Virus record (IMG/VR): IMGVR_UViG_3300037264_004886
Coordinates: 1 to 62,134 of that record
Length of the DNA stretch: 62,134 nt
Reading direction: 5' to 3' (one strand)
From: a virus
Of the stretch, positions 48,558 to 57,215 are shown piece by piece. The first letter of the stretch is position 1. Each line of letters begins with the position of its first letter. The position numbers were made by a program, and so were the translations under genes. The notes under the pieces are model-generated. The model did no database searches, was not told where the DNA came from, and worked only from the letters and a program-made list of their open reading frames with translations.

Positions 48558-49241
48558 ATGGTTGCCGGTAAATGTTCTGATCCTATAAAAGAAGCAGAGC
48601 GCATTCGTAAAATGGCAGAAACAAAGCGTTCGCAACATAGGCGTGTCGTTCATTCAGAAGAAGCACGCAAAAAAATGTCGGAAGCTAATTTGGGTGTGAA
48701 ACACCATCAATATGGAAAGCCGATTTCTGATGAAGTAAAACAAAAAATATCAATAACAATGTCTGGTCGTAAACGTCCGCAAAGATCCCCCGAATGGTGT
48801 CGTAAAATATCAGAGGGGCATAAAGGTAAACGACATACAATGGAAACCCGCATGAAAATGTCTAAAGCTCAACTTGGAGAAAAAGCAAAGTTGTGGAAAG
48901 GGGGATTGTCTTATGGCTTGTATTGCAAAGATGCAAAACCGTCTTATAAGCGAGTCCGTGCATATTTCAGTCATTGTTGTGTTAGGTGTGGTCAACCACA
49001 AACAAAAGAAAAATTGTGTGTGCATCATGTAGATTATGATAAAGAAGCCGGTTGTAAAGGAAAGAAATTTTGGGCTGTAACTCTGTGTCGTTCGTGTCAT
49101 ACTGAAACCAACAACAACCGCGAATATTGGGAATCACAATTCAAAGAAATGATAACGAATTATTATGGTGGGAAATGTATGCTAACCGAACAAGAGTTTA
49201 AAGATTTATATTCGGTGATTCCGGATGTTATCACCCAATAA
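48558..49241 (+). CDS. NUMOD3-HNH homing endonuclease
   Basis: 227 aa. NUMOD3 repeats (SEEARKKMSEANLG, ISDEVKQKISITMSG, METRMKMSKAQLG) at residues 30-115, then an HNH core: CVRCGQ, LCVHHVDYD, VTLCRSCHTETN. Complete zinc knuckles, so likely active. Overlaps the start of the IbrA-like gene by 17 bases, suggesting insertion beside it. Paralogous in layout to the gene at 3387. Confidence 0.9.
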   Translation: MVAGKCSDPIKEAERIRKMAETKRSQHRRVVHSEEARKKMSEANLGVKHHQYGKPISDEVKQKISITMSGRKRPQRSPEWCRKISEGHKGKRHTMETRMKMSKAQLGEKAKLWKGGLSYGLYCKDAKPSYKRVRAYFSHCCVRCGQPQTKEKLCVHHVDYDKEAGCKGKKFWAVTLCRSCHTETNNNREYWESQFKEMITNYYGGKCMLTEQEFKDLYSVIPDVITQ

Positions 49242-50436
49242 GCACCTCCTCAATACAGACGTTCTCACAGCAGCTCGTGGTAGGATCTCCTGGATGTTCG
49301 ACACATTTGAGCGGGTGTGCGTAAGTTTCTCTGGGGGAAAAGACTCTTCGGTAATGTTTCACCTGGTAATGGAAGAGGCAATAAAGCGGGACCGTGTTGT
49401 TGGTGTTATGTTTGTAGATTGGGAAGTCCAGTTTACGCATACGATAGAGCACGTCCAGAAAATGTTTGATTTGTATAAAGAACATATTGAACCGTACTGG
49501 ATTGCGCTTCCGTTCAGGACAGAGAACTGCACCAGTATGTTTGAACCGGAGTGGATTTGTTGGGAGCCGGGTAAGAAGTGGGTTCGGGATGTGCCAGCAT
49601 CGGGAATAAATGATTACAAGCAGTTCCCGTTTTATACGTATCCGATGACGTTTGAAGAGTTTGTTCCGAAGTTTGGACAATGGTATAGTGACGGAAAATT
49701 AACTGCGGTGGTTGTTGGGATTCGGGCGGACGAATCGTTGCATCGATATAGCACGATAACATCACAGACCAAAACGCGGTTTGAGGATAAGGGATACACT
49801 ACACAACTGTCTGATAATGTGTATAACGTGTATCCGATTTACGATTGGAAAACTACCGACGTGTGGACGTATAACGGCAAGTATAATCGGTTATCAAACC
49901 CGCTGTATACGCTTATGTACCGTGCAGGGGTTCCGCTTCATAATATGCGAGTTGACGAACCGTTTGGTGAGAAACAGCGGAAGGGATTGTGGTTATACCA
50001 CATTTTAGATCCGATAATGTGGGCAAAAATAGTAGAGAGAATAAACGGTGCGAACTTCGGGGCGTTATACGTAAAAGAGCGGGGAAACATTCTTGGGAAT
50101 TACGGAGTAACAAAACCGGAGAGCCACACGTGGAAATCGTATGCAGAGTTGTTGTTAAATTCTATGCCAATAAAAACGGCGGAACACTATAAAAACAAAA
50201 TTGCTGTATACTTGCGATGGTATCAGGTACGTGACTATCCTGTGGGGATACCGGATTATCAGGACAACGATGTCGGTCCGAAAGATGCATATCCGAGTTG
50301 GAGGCGGGTTTGTAAGATTCTGTTACGGAATGATTACTGGTGTAAAGGATTGTCGTTCAGTGTCCAGAAATCTTCGGCAACAGAAAAATATTTGAAACTA
50401 ATGAAAATCAGGAGAGAACTATGGAATCTGATTTAA
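49225..50436 (+). CDS. PAPS reductase-family protein (IbrA/DUF3440-like)
   Basis: 403 aa. PP-loop SGGKDS (36-41) for ATP-PPi chemistry; YPIYDWKTTDVW and GEKQRKGLW are typical of the IbrA/DUF3440 branch found in phages. Partner is the ParB-like gene that overlaps its end. This pair is common in phages; DNA or tRNA sulphur-type modification or regulation has been proposed but the reaction is not known. First seven codons lie in the homing endonuclease 3' end. Confidence 0.85.
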   Translation: MLSPNKHLLNTDVLTAARGRISWMFDTFERVCVSFSGGKDSSVMFHLVMEEAIKRDRVVGVMFVDWEVQFTHTIEHVQKMFDLYKEHIEPYWIALPFRTENCTSMFEPEWICWEPGKKWVRDVPASGINDYKQFPFYTYPMTFEEFVPKFGQWYSDGKLTAVVVGIRADESLHRYSTITSQTKTRFEDKGYTTQLSDNVYNVYPIYDWKTTDVWTYNGKYNRLSNPLYTLMYRAGVPLHNMRVDEPFGEKQRKGLWLYHILDPIMWAKIVERINGANFGALYVKERGNILGNYGVTKPESHTWKSYAELLLNSMPIKTAEHYKNKIAVYLRWYQVRDYPVGIPDYQDNDVGPKDAYPSWRRVCKILLRNDYWCKGLSFSVQKSSATEKYLKLMKIRRELWNLI

Positions 50437-50930
50437 CGTGGACAAAAAAACATCCAGTATCAAATGTGGTGTGGGTTCCGACCGAAACCATATTTGCAAA
50501 TGATTACAATCCGAATACAGTTGCGCCACCGGAAATGAAACTATTAAAAATCAGTATTGAATCCGACGGGTTTACACAACCGATAGTAGTTTGGGAAACT
50601 TCGGCAGGGTATGAGGTTGTGGATGGATTTCATCGGCATCTTGTGGGAAAACAGATGGGGTTATCACACTTACCAATCGTGGTTATTAATAAGGAACGGG
50701 TGGAAAAAGGAAACCGAATTGCGTCAACAATTCGACACAACCGGGCGCGGGGAAAACATCTGGTATCCGGGATGAGCGAAATAGTACAAGAACTATCAAG
50801 ACGGAATTGGTCTGATGATAAAATCGGACGAGAGTTGGGGATGGAACCGGACGAAGTGTTGCGACTGAAACAAATAAGCGGGCTGGCAGAACTGTTTGCT
50901 GATAAAGAGTTTTCGCAAGCGTGGGAATAA
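50421..50930 (+). CDS. ParB-like nuclease-fold protein (IbrB-like)
   Basis: 169 aa. ParB/Srx core: IFANDYNPNTV, IESDGFTQPIVV, VVDGFHRHLVG; then an HTH-like segment (RRNWSDDKIGRELGMEPDEVLRLKQI). GGAGAG upstream; overlaps the IbrA-like gene by 16 bases, typical of the IbrA/IbrB pair. Confidence 0.85.
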   Translation: MESDLTWTKKHPVSNVVWVPTETIFANDYNPNTVAPPEMKLLKISIESDGFTQPIVVWETSAGYEVVDGFHRHLVGKQMGLSHLPIVVINKERVEKGNRIASTIRHNRARGKHLVSGMSEIVQELSRRNWSDDKIGRELGMEPDEVLRLKQISGLAELFADKEFSQAWE

Positions 50931-50955
50931 TTTTTATATTTCCACTTACTATTAT
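50930..50955 (+). promoter_or_regulatory. Promoter of the surface-protein operon
   Basis: TTTTTATATT at 50931-50940 about 25 bases before the ATG at 50961 and TACTATTAT at 50947-50955. Leaderless start likely. Confidence 0.6.
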
Positions 50956-50960
50956 CTCGT

Positions 50961-51449
50961 ATGCGAAAATTACCAATCATCTTATTCCTTTTACTGCTCG
51001 TTACTCCGGCACTGGCGAACCCGGACTTCACACCGATCATTAACGACCCGGCGCATTACAACATTTCGTATTCGTTGGCTACCAGTTCGGCAACTCCGTT
51101 TCCGTTGTGGTTGTTTGTAGCGATGCTCGGGCTGACGTTGCTGTTCGCTTCGTTCGTCTTGAAACTGGAGCAGGGGAATGATGTGTGTGCATTGATAGCA
51201 CCGTTACCGATACTGATAACCGCGTGGCAATCGTTGTCGATTGATATCGCTGGTGGGGCGGGGGTTGCGGCGTTATCGAACGGCACGAACACTTGGGTAC
51301 TCATGGAGAACCATATCATTTACAGCCCGGTAATCCTGGCGGTGTTCTTTGGGTTGTTGTTCATCATTTCACTACTAAACATTTACAGAATATATCTGAC
51401 GTCTAAAACGGTTGAAGGCGGCGAACAAAGCCCGCGTTTACGCACATGA
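50961..51449 (+). CDS. Membrane protein with signal peptide
   Basis: 162 aa. Signal peptide 1-19 (ends ALA), then three TM helices (about 50-70, 75-97, 118-140) and a charged tail. Coupled to the PKD gene by 4-base overlap. Unknown role. Confidence 0.65.
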   Translation: MRKLPIILFLLLLVTPALANPDFTPIINDPAHYNISYSLATSSATPFPLWLFVAMLGLTLLFASFVLKLEQGNDVCALIAPLPILITAWQSLSIDIAGGAGVAALSNGTNTWVLMENHIIYSPVILAVFFGLLFIISLLNIYRIYLTSKTVEGGEQSPRLRT

Positions 51450-52240
51450 AGACATTTGTATTCATTTGTATAGTATGGATGGCGGTACTGTTCGTAGTAG
51501 CGCCGGTGTTGGGGGCATTCCCTCCACCAGCAGCAGACTTTTCAGCAAACGAAACGTTGGTTTGTATTTATGACGTAATCCAGTTTACAGACACGTCGGT
51601 GTATTATGGTAGTCCGACGTGGTGGTGGTTGTTCGGAGATAGTCAGGATTCGCACGAAGAAAACCCCACGCATTATTATGATACCGTTGGTACGTATATG
51701 GTTCAATTATGGGTACATGATGCCTGGGGCGAAGATTGGGAGAACAAGACGGCGTACATTACGGTCCGGGATTGTTACAGTGCGGATTTCACGGCAAACT
51801 CGACGTGCAGTATCGGGAAACCAAAGGTAGTAACTTTCAATGAAACCGGGACGCCGTGTGTTTTTGACGGAGACCCCGGGAAATCGGGATGGGAAATCTC
51901 ATCTTACACTGATTGGATGTACTGGAATGGGACCGATTGGGTTGTAGATGCCAACGGTATTTTTGATGGGAGTGACAGCCACGACAACAATGCAATTATC
52001 AACTTCACAGAATATGGCACATATACTGTAACACATACTTGTATGTTCCCTCCTCCGATTGGGTCGGGGTCTACAACCAAAACAGATTACATTATTGTAG
52101 GGGTAAACGGCACGTATTGTTCCGGGGGTGTGGCATGTTCGGGGGGCGGGATGGTCCAGACAGATTGGTTGCCGGTTGCGGTAGTGCTGGCGTTCGTTCC
52201 AATCTGGTTTTTGATAATGTTCGTCAGCAACAAAAGATAA
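51446..52240 (+). CDS. PKD-domain surface protein
   Basis: 264 aa. Signal peptide at 1-23. PKD domain at about 30-110 (FADFSANETLVC, WWWLFGDSQDSHEENPTHYY, GTYMVQLWV) and a second, Cys-containing one (115-220). C-terminal TM at about 238-258 anchors it. Membrane-bound receptor-binding or envelope protein, smaller relative of the giant adhesin. Confidence 0.8.
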   Translation: MKTFVFICIVWMAVLFVVAPVLGAFPPPAADFSANETLVCIYDVIQFTDTSVYYGSPTWWWLFGDSQDSHEENPTHYYDTVGTYMVQLWVHDAWGEDWENKTAYITVRDCYSADFTANSTCSIGKPKVVTFNETGTPCVFDGDPGKSGWEISSYTDWMYWNGTDWVVDANGIFDGSDSHDNNAIINFTEYGTYTVTHTCMFPPPIGSGSTTKTDYIIVGVNGTYCSGGVACSGGGMVQTDWLPVAVVLAFVPIWFLIMFVSNKR

Positions 52241-52267
52241 ATAATACTTCTTTTCTATATTTGGTAT

Positions 52268-52528
52268 ATGCCAAATTATCGTGACCTGTTGAGCGTTCAG
52301 ATTATTTTCGGTGCGGTGTTTACGTTGCTGGCGGGAATTATTGCTGTCAACATAACCACGTTTTTGCAATGGAACCAGAACACTATTAATGCGTTACTGT
52401 TTGCGTTCATTGTGATGTACCTGTTGAAAGACGGAGTACCGAACTTAATTCTGGGGTTGCAGGAATACTTTACACCGAAAGAGAACCGAAGTGTTGATCA
52501 GAAAAAACAAGGAATGATGGAGGATTAA
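52268..52528 (+). CDS. Two-TM membrane protein
   Basis: 86 aa; TM at about 11-31 and 40-62. TATA-like CTATATTTGG lies upstream. Unknown role. Confidence 0.6.
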   Translation: MPNYRDLLSVQIIFGAVFTLLAGIIAVNITTFLQWNQNTINALLFAFIVMYLLKDGVPNLILGLQEYFTPKENRSVDQKKQGMMED

Positions 52529-52529
52529 A

Positions 52530-52760
52530 ATGGGAGAAGGAAGAAGTTTTACAGAAGAAGAAGTTAAAGAGATGATGAACCGACAAGCGCTGAACATCAA
52601 CCTCAACAATTTCTTTGTGCGGGCACTAAGCAACCCACAGGCAATCGGACTAACCAAAGAAGAGCGGGACGCCGGGGACTATGCATATCGGGTGTTTATG
52701 GCTCCTCCCCAGGCACAACCACAGAAAACCGAAAGTTCGGACGGTCCGGGAACGGATTAA
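52530..52760 (+). CDS. Small soluble protein
   Basis: 76 aa, one base after the previous stop with GGAGG upstream. Helical N-terminus (FTEEEVKEMMNRQALNINLNN), Pro/Gln tail. Unknown. Confidence 0.55.
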   Translation: MGEGRSFTEEEVKEMMNRQALNINLNNFFVRALSNPQAIGLTKEERDAGDYAYRVFMAPPQAQPQKTESSDGPGTD

Positions 52761-52770
52761 GAGCGATTAT

Positions 52771-52983
52771 ATGTCCGAGATGAGTTTGAGAGACGATGGG
52801 TTCAATGCGGTGTATGCGATTCTAGCAATACTACTCGAAGGTGCGTGTTGGTTTACATTGGTAACCGAAACCGTGACATTGCTGGACGTTTTCATAATTA
52901 CCGTGATAATGGTGGCAATTCCGATTTGGTGGGGTTTCTGTTCGTTCAGTGTGACGGACACTCCGCATAAAATCCCATCATAA
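52771..52983 (+). CDS. Two-TM membrane protein
   Basis: 70 aa from ATG 52771. TM at about 12-30 and 36-56. Unknown role. Confidence 0.55.
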   Translation: MSEMSLRDDGFNAVYAILAILLEGACWFTLVTETVTLLDVFIITVIMVAIPIWWGFCSFSVTDTPHKIPS

Positions 52984-53041
52984 CTTTCTCTTTTTTCAAT
53001 CAACAACAAAGTTTATATTCATAATAAACGTATATACGTAT

Positions 53042-53188
53042 ATGCGTTTAGAGAACAGGTGTAAATACCTTAAATCTGATTGTGAGGGCGCAATGCTTAC
53101 GTGTGAAGACAAATCAGATGAAGGTGTGTGTCCGAAATCCCGGAACCGTTGGGTTATAACTACGGCGTGTTGGAGGATAAAGAAATGA
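53042..53188 (+). CDS. Cys-rich microprotein
   Basis: 48 aa with five Cys; leaderless promoter (TTTATATTC about 28 bases upstream). Coupled to the next gene. Unknown. Confidence 0.5.
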   Translation: MRLENRCKYLKSDCEGAMLTCEDKSDEGVCPKSRNRWVITTACWRIKK

Positions 53189-53370
53189 TATACGACCACA
53201 CTACACTTGCAGTAACGGAATTAACCCGGTATTTGTTCCGACAAGTGGCTGTCAAAAAGGGAATGTTTCTTTATAATTATCTGGAAGAACTCGCGAAAGC
53301 CGAAGCTCTTAAAGAGGGTATAAAAATATCCCAAGAGGTACAAAATGAGGTACAGAATGAACCTTCATAA
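53185..53370 (+). CDS. RHH-like small protein
   Basis: 61 aa; TLAVTELTRYLFRQVAVKKGMFLYNYLEELAKAE resembles a ribbon-helix-helix protein. Overlaps both neighbours. Possible regulator. Confidence 0.5.
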   Translation: MIYDHTTLAVTELTRYLFRQVAVKKGMFLYNYLEELAKAEALKEGIKISQEVQNEVQNEPS

Positions 53371-53590
53371 ACTATTGGCGTGGATATTGCTTTCTGTGGG
53401 CGTTCTGTTCGGTGCGATAGTTCTGTTCTACGCCGGGTATATGCAGACACATGACTTGATACGGGCGGGTGTGTCGGCAGTTGTGTTGACTATGGTGGTG
53501 TGTGGTGTTGCAGCACTTGTCTTTTACAAGCGACCGGATCCGCTTGCACCCGCTGAGTACGGAGATGATGATAACGATGACGATAACTAA
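53345..53590 (+). CDS. Two-TM membrane protein with acidic tail
   Basis: 81 aa; TM at about 9-30 and 38-60, C-terminus DDDNDDDN. Overlaps the preceding gene by 26 bases. Unknown. Confidence 0.6.
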   Translation: MRYRMNLHKLLAWILLSVGVLFGAIVLFYAGYMQTHDLIRAGVSAVVLTMVVCGVAALVFYKRPDPLAPAEYGDDDNDDDN

Positions 53591-55265
53591 AAAACAACTG
53601 TGGCAAGCGGTAATTGATATCGGGTTCTGGGGGGGGTTGATTTTCGTGTTGATATTAACGGTTGCGGTGTGCTCTCCCGCCCACGCAAATATCAATATCA
53701 CCCCATATCCAACCGAAACTCCCACAATAACGTATACGTTCACTCCGATACCTACCACGACAATCCCCACGGTAACCTATACCCAGTTACCGACCCCGAG
53801 CACGACAATAGTGGTCCAACCAACCAATCTTACGTCACCATCAGTAGAACCGATAAAACGGATTGAGCAGGGCGAGACCGTCTATCTCGGAGACACCTAC
53901 GATATTTCAGGAGTTGTCGGGTGGGCGACATACCTGGCGTGGTATAACAGTTACGAGCCGGAGCCGGGCGTAACCCCGTGGACGTTACAACTCCCGAACA
54001 CTAAAAAGGGGTACTATATGTTTTACATCGACCCACTAGTATTCTCTGATAAGTTGGGCGACTGGTATCAGTATTATGGAAATTATGAAAGTGCCGGGAA
54101 CCTACGGGCGTTCCGGGTAGCCCCCGCGAGCGAGAAACCGATAACGTATATGAATGTCACTGAGAACAAAACAATTGCCGAAAACAAAACCGCTGAGAAG
54201 CCGTGGTTACCGGTCCGGCACGTTGCCGATTACCTGATTGCCCGGGGGGACTCGTTTAATATCACGGTTAACAGTCCGACTACAATGTGGCTGTTCGGGA
54301 CGAACACCGGGATTTACGATACCAAATCGTTTAATGGAACCATCCAAATTAACGCCAGCGTGATGAACTCGTTGGAACCTGGAAGGTATAGGTTACTGTT
54401 GCAAACCTACGGGCAGAACATTGACGATTTCACGATGCGGTATAACGTAGAAACCCAAAAACTCGAATGGTTTGATTTCAAGAATTTTCTGGTTTACAAA
54501 TGGGACGTGTCTGGGTATTCTCCGCAAGTTCTATACAACAAGATAATCGAGATCCGCCCGCAACTGATTGATACGTTCTCCGAATATACATTCGAGCTGC
54601 AGGAACCGTCAGTCAGTATCACGCAAATCGATCCGAGAACCGTATCAGAATACGGACATCTGATGAGTGGGCAGGAATACGTCAACAACCAGACGTATTT
54701 GGATATTCGCGGGTATACGAACGTCGCCCCAGGAACGAAACTATACTTTGTAATTGACGAAGATAAACAAACTCCGCTTACGATTAACCGAAGCACCATT
54801 ACGGGCGAAGTATGGGGGGAGTATGGAGGAGATATGCGATACTTCGTTTCGGTTGTGCCGGTCGACAAGTACGGTGCGGGGATCGGACAACATGAAATAA
54901 CTGTCACAACGGCGCTGGGGGGTAGTTCGATTGTACCGTATTACGTTTACGACGCTCCGGTGGGTACTTACGTCAGGGACAAACCCATAAGATATATTGC
55001 GGGGAGGATTGGGGACACAGAGTTCGTCCAGACGCCCACTCCGGAAATAATCGTAAAAGAAGTGACGAAACAAGTTACGGTTATCAGAACAGTTACGATC
55101 CCGGTTACTCCGAGTAAAGATTTTGTGCGGGCGCAGCAAGACGCTGTGATTACGGATAAGATTTGGTTCTACGGAAAATGGGTGTTAGGACTGATTGGTG
55201 CCGGGTTGGTTGTCGGATACATCGGATGGGTTGTGGTGCGGGCGCGACGGGGGAAGAAGGAATGA
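53577..55265 (+). CDS. Large surface protein, DUF3821/S-layer-like
   Basis: 562 aa from ATG 53577 (ATGs at 53565/53568 also possible). TM/signal at 8-32, Thr/Pro stalk (35-75), then IEQGETVYLGDTYDISGVVGWATYLAWY, which resembles the DUF3821 domain of Methanomicrobiales surface proteins. Beta-rich domains follow; C-terminal TM at about 535-555 and basic tail. Possibly an envelope spike or S-layer mimic. Many NxT/S sites. Confidence 0.7.
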   Translation: MTITKKQLWQAVIDIGFWGGLIFVLILTVAVCSPAHANINITPYPTETPTITYTFTPIPTTTIPTVTYTQLPTPSTTIVVQPTNLTSPSVEPIKRIEQGETVYLGDTYDISGVVGWATYLAWYNSYEPEPGVTPWTLQLPNTKKGYYMFYIDPLVFSDKLGDWYQYYGNYESAGNLRAFRVAPASEKPITYMNVTENKTIAENKTAEKPWLPVRHVADYLIARGDSFNITVNSPTTMWLFGTNTGIYDTKSFNGTIQINASVMNSLEPGRYRLLLQTYGQNIDDFTMRYNVETQKLEWFDFKNFLVYKWDVSGYSPQVLYNKIIEIRPQLIDTFSEYTFELQEPSVSITQIDPRTVSEYGHLMSGQEYVNNQTYLDIRGYTNVAPGTKLYFVIDEDKQTPLTINRSTITGEVWGEYGGDMRYFVSVVPVDKYGAGIGQHEITVTTALGGSSIVPYYVYDAPVGTYVRDKPIRYIAGRIGDTEFVQTPTPEIIVKEVTKQVTVIRTVTIPVTPSKDFVRAQQDAVITDKIWFYGKWVLGLIGAGLVVGYIGWVVVRARRGKKE

Positions 55266-55480
55266 ACGAACCATTATATCCACACGAACAAGCAATAAAT
55301 TGGATTGAAAACCACCCTTTCAAAGGTTTTTTATTTTTGATGGTGTTTATTTTTGTTATCACCGTGTTTATCCTCGTGCTTATAGTTATGGCAAACACTC
55401 CGGGAAATTTTGTATATGATTCGCAACCACATTGGACGATCTGTATGATAAATGGTTCTTACCGAGGGTGTTACAAATGA
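55262..55480 (+). CDS. Single-TM protein
   Basis: 72 aa from ATG 55262 (overlap with previous stop). TM at about 22-45, then short Cys-containing ectodomain. Unknown. Confidence 0.55.
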   Translation: MNEPLYPHEQAINWIENHPFKGFLFLMVFIFVITVFILVLIVMANTPGNFVYDSQPHWTICMINGSYRGCYK

Positions 55481-55653
55481 CAACTCCCGAGTACCGCGAG
55501 ATGTGCATGTGCAACGGGAAGGTACAGCACCCGTCCCGGAACGCAGCGAGGATGGCAAGAAAAGGATTGGTGCGAAAGCATCCGGGAACCGGGATAAGCG
55601 TTTATAAGTGCCCGTTCTGTAAGTGGTGGCACGTCGGGAGGGATCGGAAATGA
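55477..55653 (+). CDS. Small zinc protein (CPFCKWWHVG)
   Basis: 58 aa from ATG 55477. YREMCMCNGKVQHPSRNAARMA and CPFCKWWHVGR are hallmarks of a small phage family of unknown role. Coupled both sides. Confidence 0.65.
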   Translation: MTTPEYREMCMCNGKVQHPSRNAARMARKGLVRKHPGTGISVYKCPFCKWWHVGRDRK

Positions 55654-55910
55654 ACTTTCCATTCTTCAAAAAGAAACCAACCGCCCCACAAAAACCACAA
55701 CTCCAGAGCTCTAAGCAACCACCGAAACTTAAGATGCCTGTAAAAGGTGTTGGCATTTCAACGCTATTGCACTTTAAACCGATTCGGAATGCTTATTTGA
55801 ATATTATCATAGGGGATGTGAAAAAGGTGCTTAAACGTGATGAAAAGAGTATGCAAGATAAAATGGAGTATGAAGATTTCATGGAACAGCATTTCGGGAG
55901 GTTCCGATGA
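55650..55910 (+). CDS. Small basic protein
   Basis: 86 aa from ATG 55650; Lys/Pro/Gln-rich N-terminus, helical C-terminus. Unknown. Confidence 0.55.
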   Translation: MNFPFFKKKPTAPQKPQLQSSKQPPKLKMPVKGVGISTLLHFKPIRNAYLNIIIGDVKKVLKRDEKSMQDKMEYEDFMEQHFGRFR

Positions 55911-56170
55911 TAAGTCGCGAACTTAAAATCAAAATGCTTTTTGTTGGAACCGCGATACTCCTCTTAATCATTGCCATAAATGGCTTTAATCTTCTTAGCT
56001 CGCAGCAGTACTATGAACAAAAACTTCACGACAAACAAGTCGATTGTGATCTCTGTTTGAAAACCAGTTCTGAATGCTATAACAACTGCACGCTTGTTGG
56101 CAGGGACGGAACCGTAATTTCATTCTCTCCGAAATTCATAACTCAAAATTTAACGTGGGGGTTCAAATGA
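55907..56170 (+). CDS. Single-TM, Cys-containing ectodomain protein
   Basis: 87 aa; signal anchor at 8-28, then CDLCLKTSSECYNNC outside. Related in design to the next protein. Confidence 0.6.
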   Translation: MISRELKIKMLFVGTAILLLIIAINGFNLLSSQQYYEQKLHDKQVDCDLCLKTSSECYNNCTLVGRDGTVISFSPKFITQNLTWGFK

Positions 56171-56451
56171 TTAAAAAACTTGTTGCACTTGCCAACAAAT
56201 ATCAAATTGTGGTTGCGTTCATTTGTTTCCTGATAGCGATAGCAACCATCCATACTGTCGGTATGGACTTGTTGGAACGATCCACATTAAACCCGGAGTG
56301 GACAGAACGCATCGATGCAGAGAACACAAACTGTAATCTGTGCCTGGCGCAGTTCCCGCAAACGAACTGTACGGTTGATAGCACTACCCGGGCGTGTGAA
56401 GCGTTAAAAGATTACTGTGTGGGGAATTGTACGAGAACGGCATACACATGA
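56167..56451 (+). CDS. Single-TM, Cys-rich ectodomain protein
   Basis: 94 aa from ATG 56167; TM 13-33, ectodomain CNLCLAQFPQTNC...CEALKDYCVGNC. Pair with the previous gene suggests a disulphide-linked surface complex. Confidence 0.6.
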   Translation: MIKKLVALANKYQIVVAFICFLIAIATIHTVGMDLLERSTLNPEWTERIDAENTNCNLCLAQFPQTNCTVDSTTRACEALKDYCVGNCTRTAYT

Positions 56452-56571
56452 AAAGCATACACAAGATATTTAAGCATACACTACCGTTATAAGTGTATGC
56501 TAAAAAATGAGCGTGGCATACGCATTACAAAAGAGTTGAGAGATAAGATCAAACACAATGCGAGCATACAC
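56440..56571. promoter_or_regulatory. Operator array GCATACAC around the RHH-like gene start
   Basis: GCATACAC at 56440, 56455, 56474 and 56564; inverted GTGTATGC at 56493-56500, which contains the start codon of the gene at 56497. TATA GATATTTAAG lies among them. Autoregulation by that gene's product is likely. Confidence 0.65.
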
Positions 56572-56775
56572 AAAATGAGTATGTGCGAATATTTGGAGAG
56601 GATAACAATCATGGATAACCAACCAGATATTATTGATTCCGAGCGAGTGAAATTATTAACTGATGAGCAACTCAAAAGTCATCTTGCCGCATACAACAGA
56701 ATGGTGTGTGAAGTGCAAGAACTTCAAAAAGGAATCGCAGAATTGCAAGCAACGCTGGATTGCCAAAGGTTATGA
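56497..56775 (+). CDS. RHH/coiled-coil regulator
   Basis: 92 aa; IRITKELRDKIKHNASIHKMSMCEYLERI is an RHH/Arc-like domain, then a C-terminal coiled coil. Start lies in its own presumed operator. Overlaps the HNH gene by 4 bases. Confidence 0.65.
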   Translation: MLKNERGIRITKELRDKIKHNASIHKMSMCEYLERITIMDNQPDIIDSERVKLLTDEQLKSHLAAYNRMVCEVQELQKGIAELQATLDCQRL

Positions 56776-57215
56776 CCAAACTATTCTGGGGTATAAATTC
56801 ATACTTTACCCTATGTGATATCTGCGGAAATCAAGTTGTTGGAGGGCGGTTCAAACGCGGATATCACACATGTTCACCAGAATGTAATAAAAAGAAGTGG
56901 GATAACTGGAGTAAAATAATTATAGAAGAGGAGAAAAACGCAACCGGCATCAGACCAAAACTGTTTTGGCAGTCCATATCAAGAGAATGTTTAGTGCGTG
57001 ATGGATGGACGTGTCAGAAATGTGGTATCACCCAAGATCAGCTTATCAAACGCGGTGTTGATAATATGCTGCATTGCCATCATAAGAGACAAATAAAAGA
57101 CGGGGGTTCCAACAAACTTGAAAATCTAATAACTCTGTGCCCACAATGTCACAAAGAAGAGCATTCCCGTATAGGGAAAATTAAACGAATGCATCGCCAG
57201 CTGGTGTTTAAATGA
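56772..57215 (+). CDS. HNH endonuclease
   Basis: 147 aa from ATG 56772. N-terminal zinc knuckle CDICGN...CSPEC; HNH core CQKCGI, LHCHHKRQ, NLITLCPQCHKEEH intact. Stop overlaps the prepilin peptidase start. Role unknown. Confidence 0.85.
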   Translation: MTKLFWGINSYFTLCDICGNQVVGGRFKRGYHTCSPECNKKKWDNWSKIIIEEEKNATGIRPKLFWQSISRECLVRDGWTCQKCGITQDQLIKRGVDNMLHCHHKRQIKDGGSNKLENLITLCPQCHKEEHSRIGKIKRMHRQLVFK

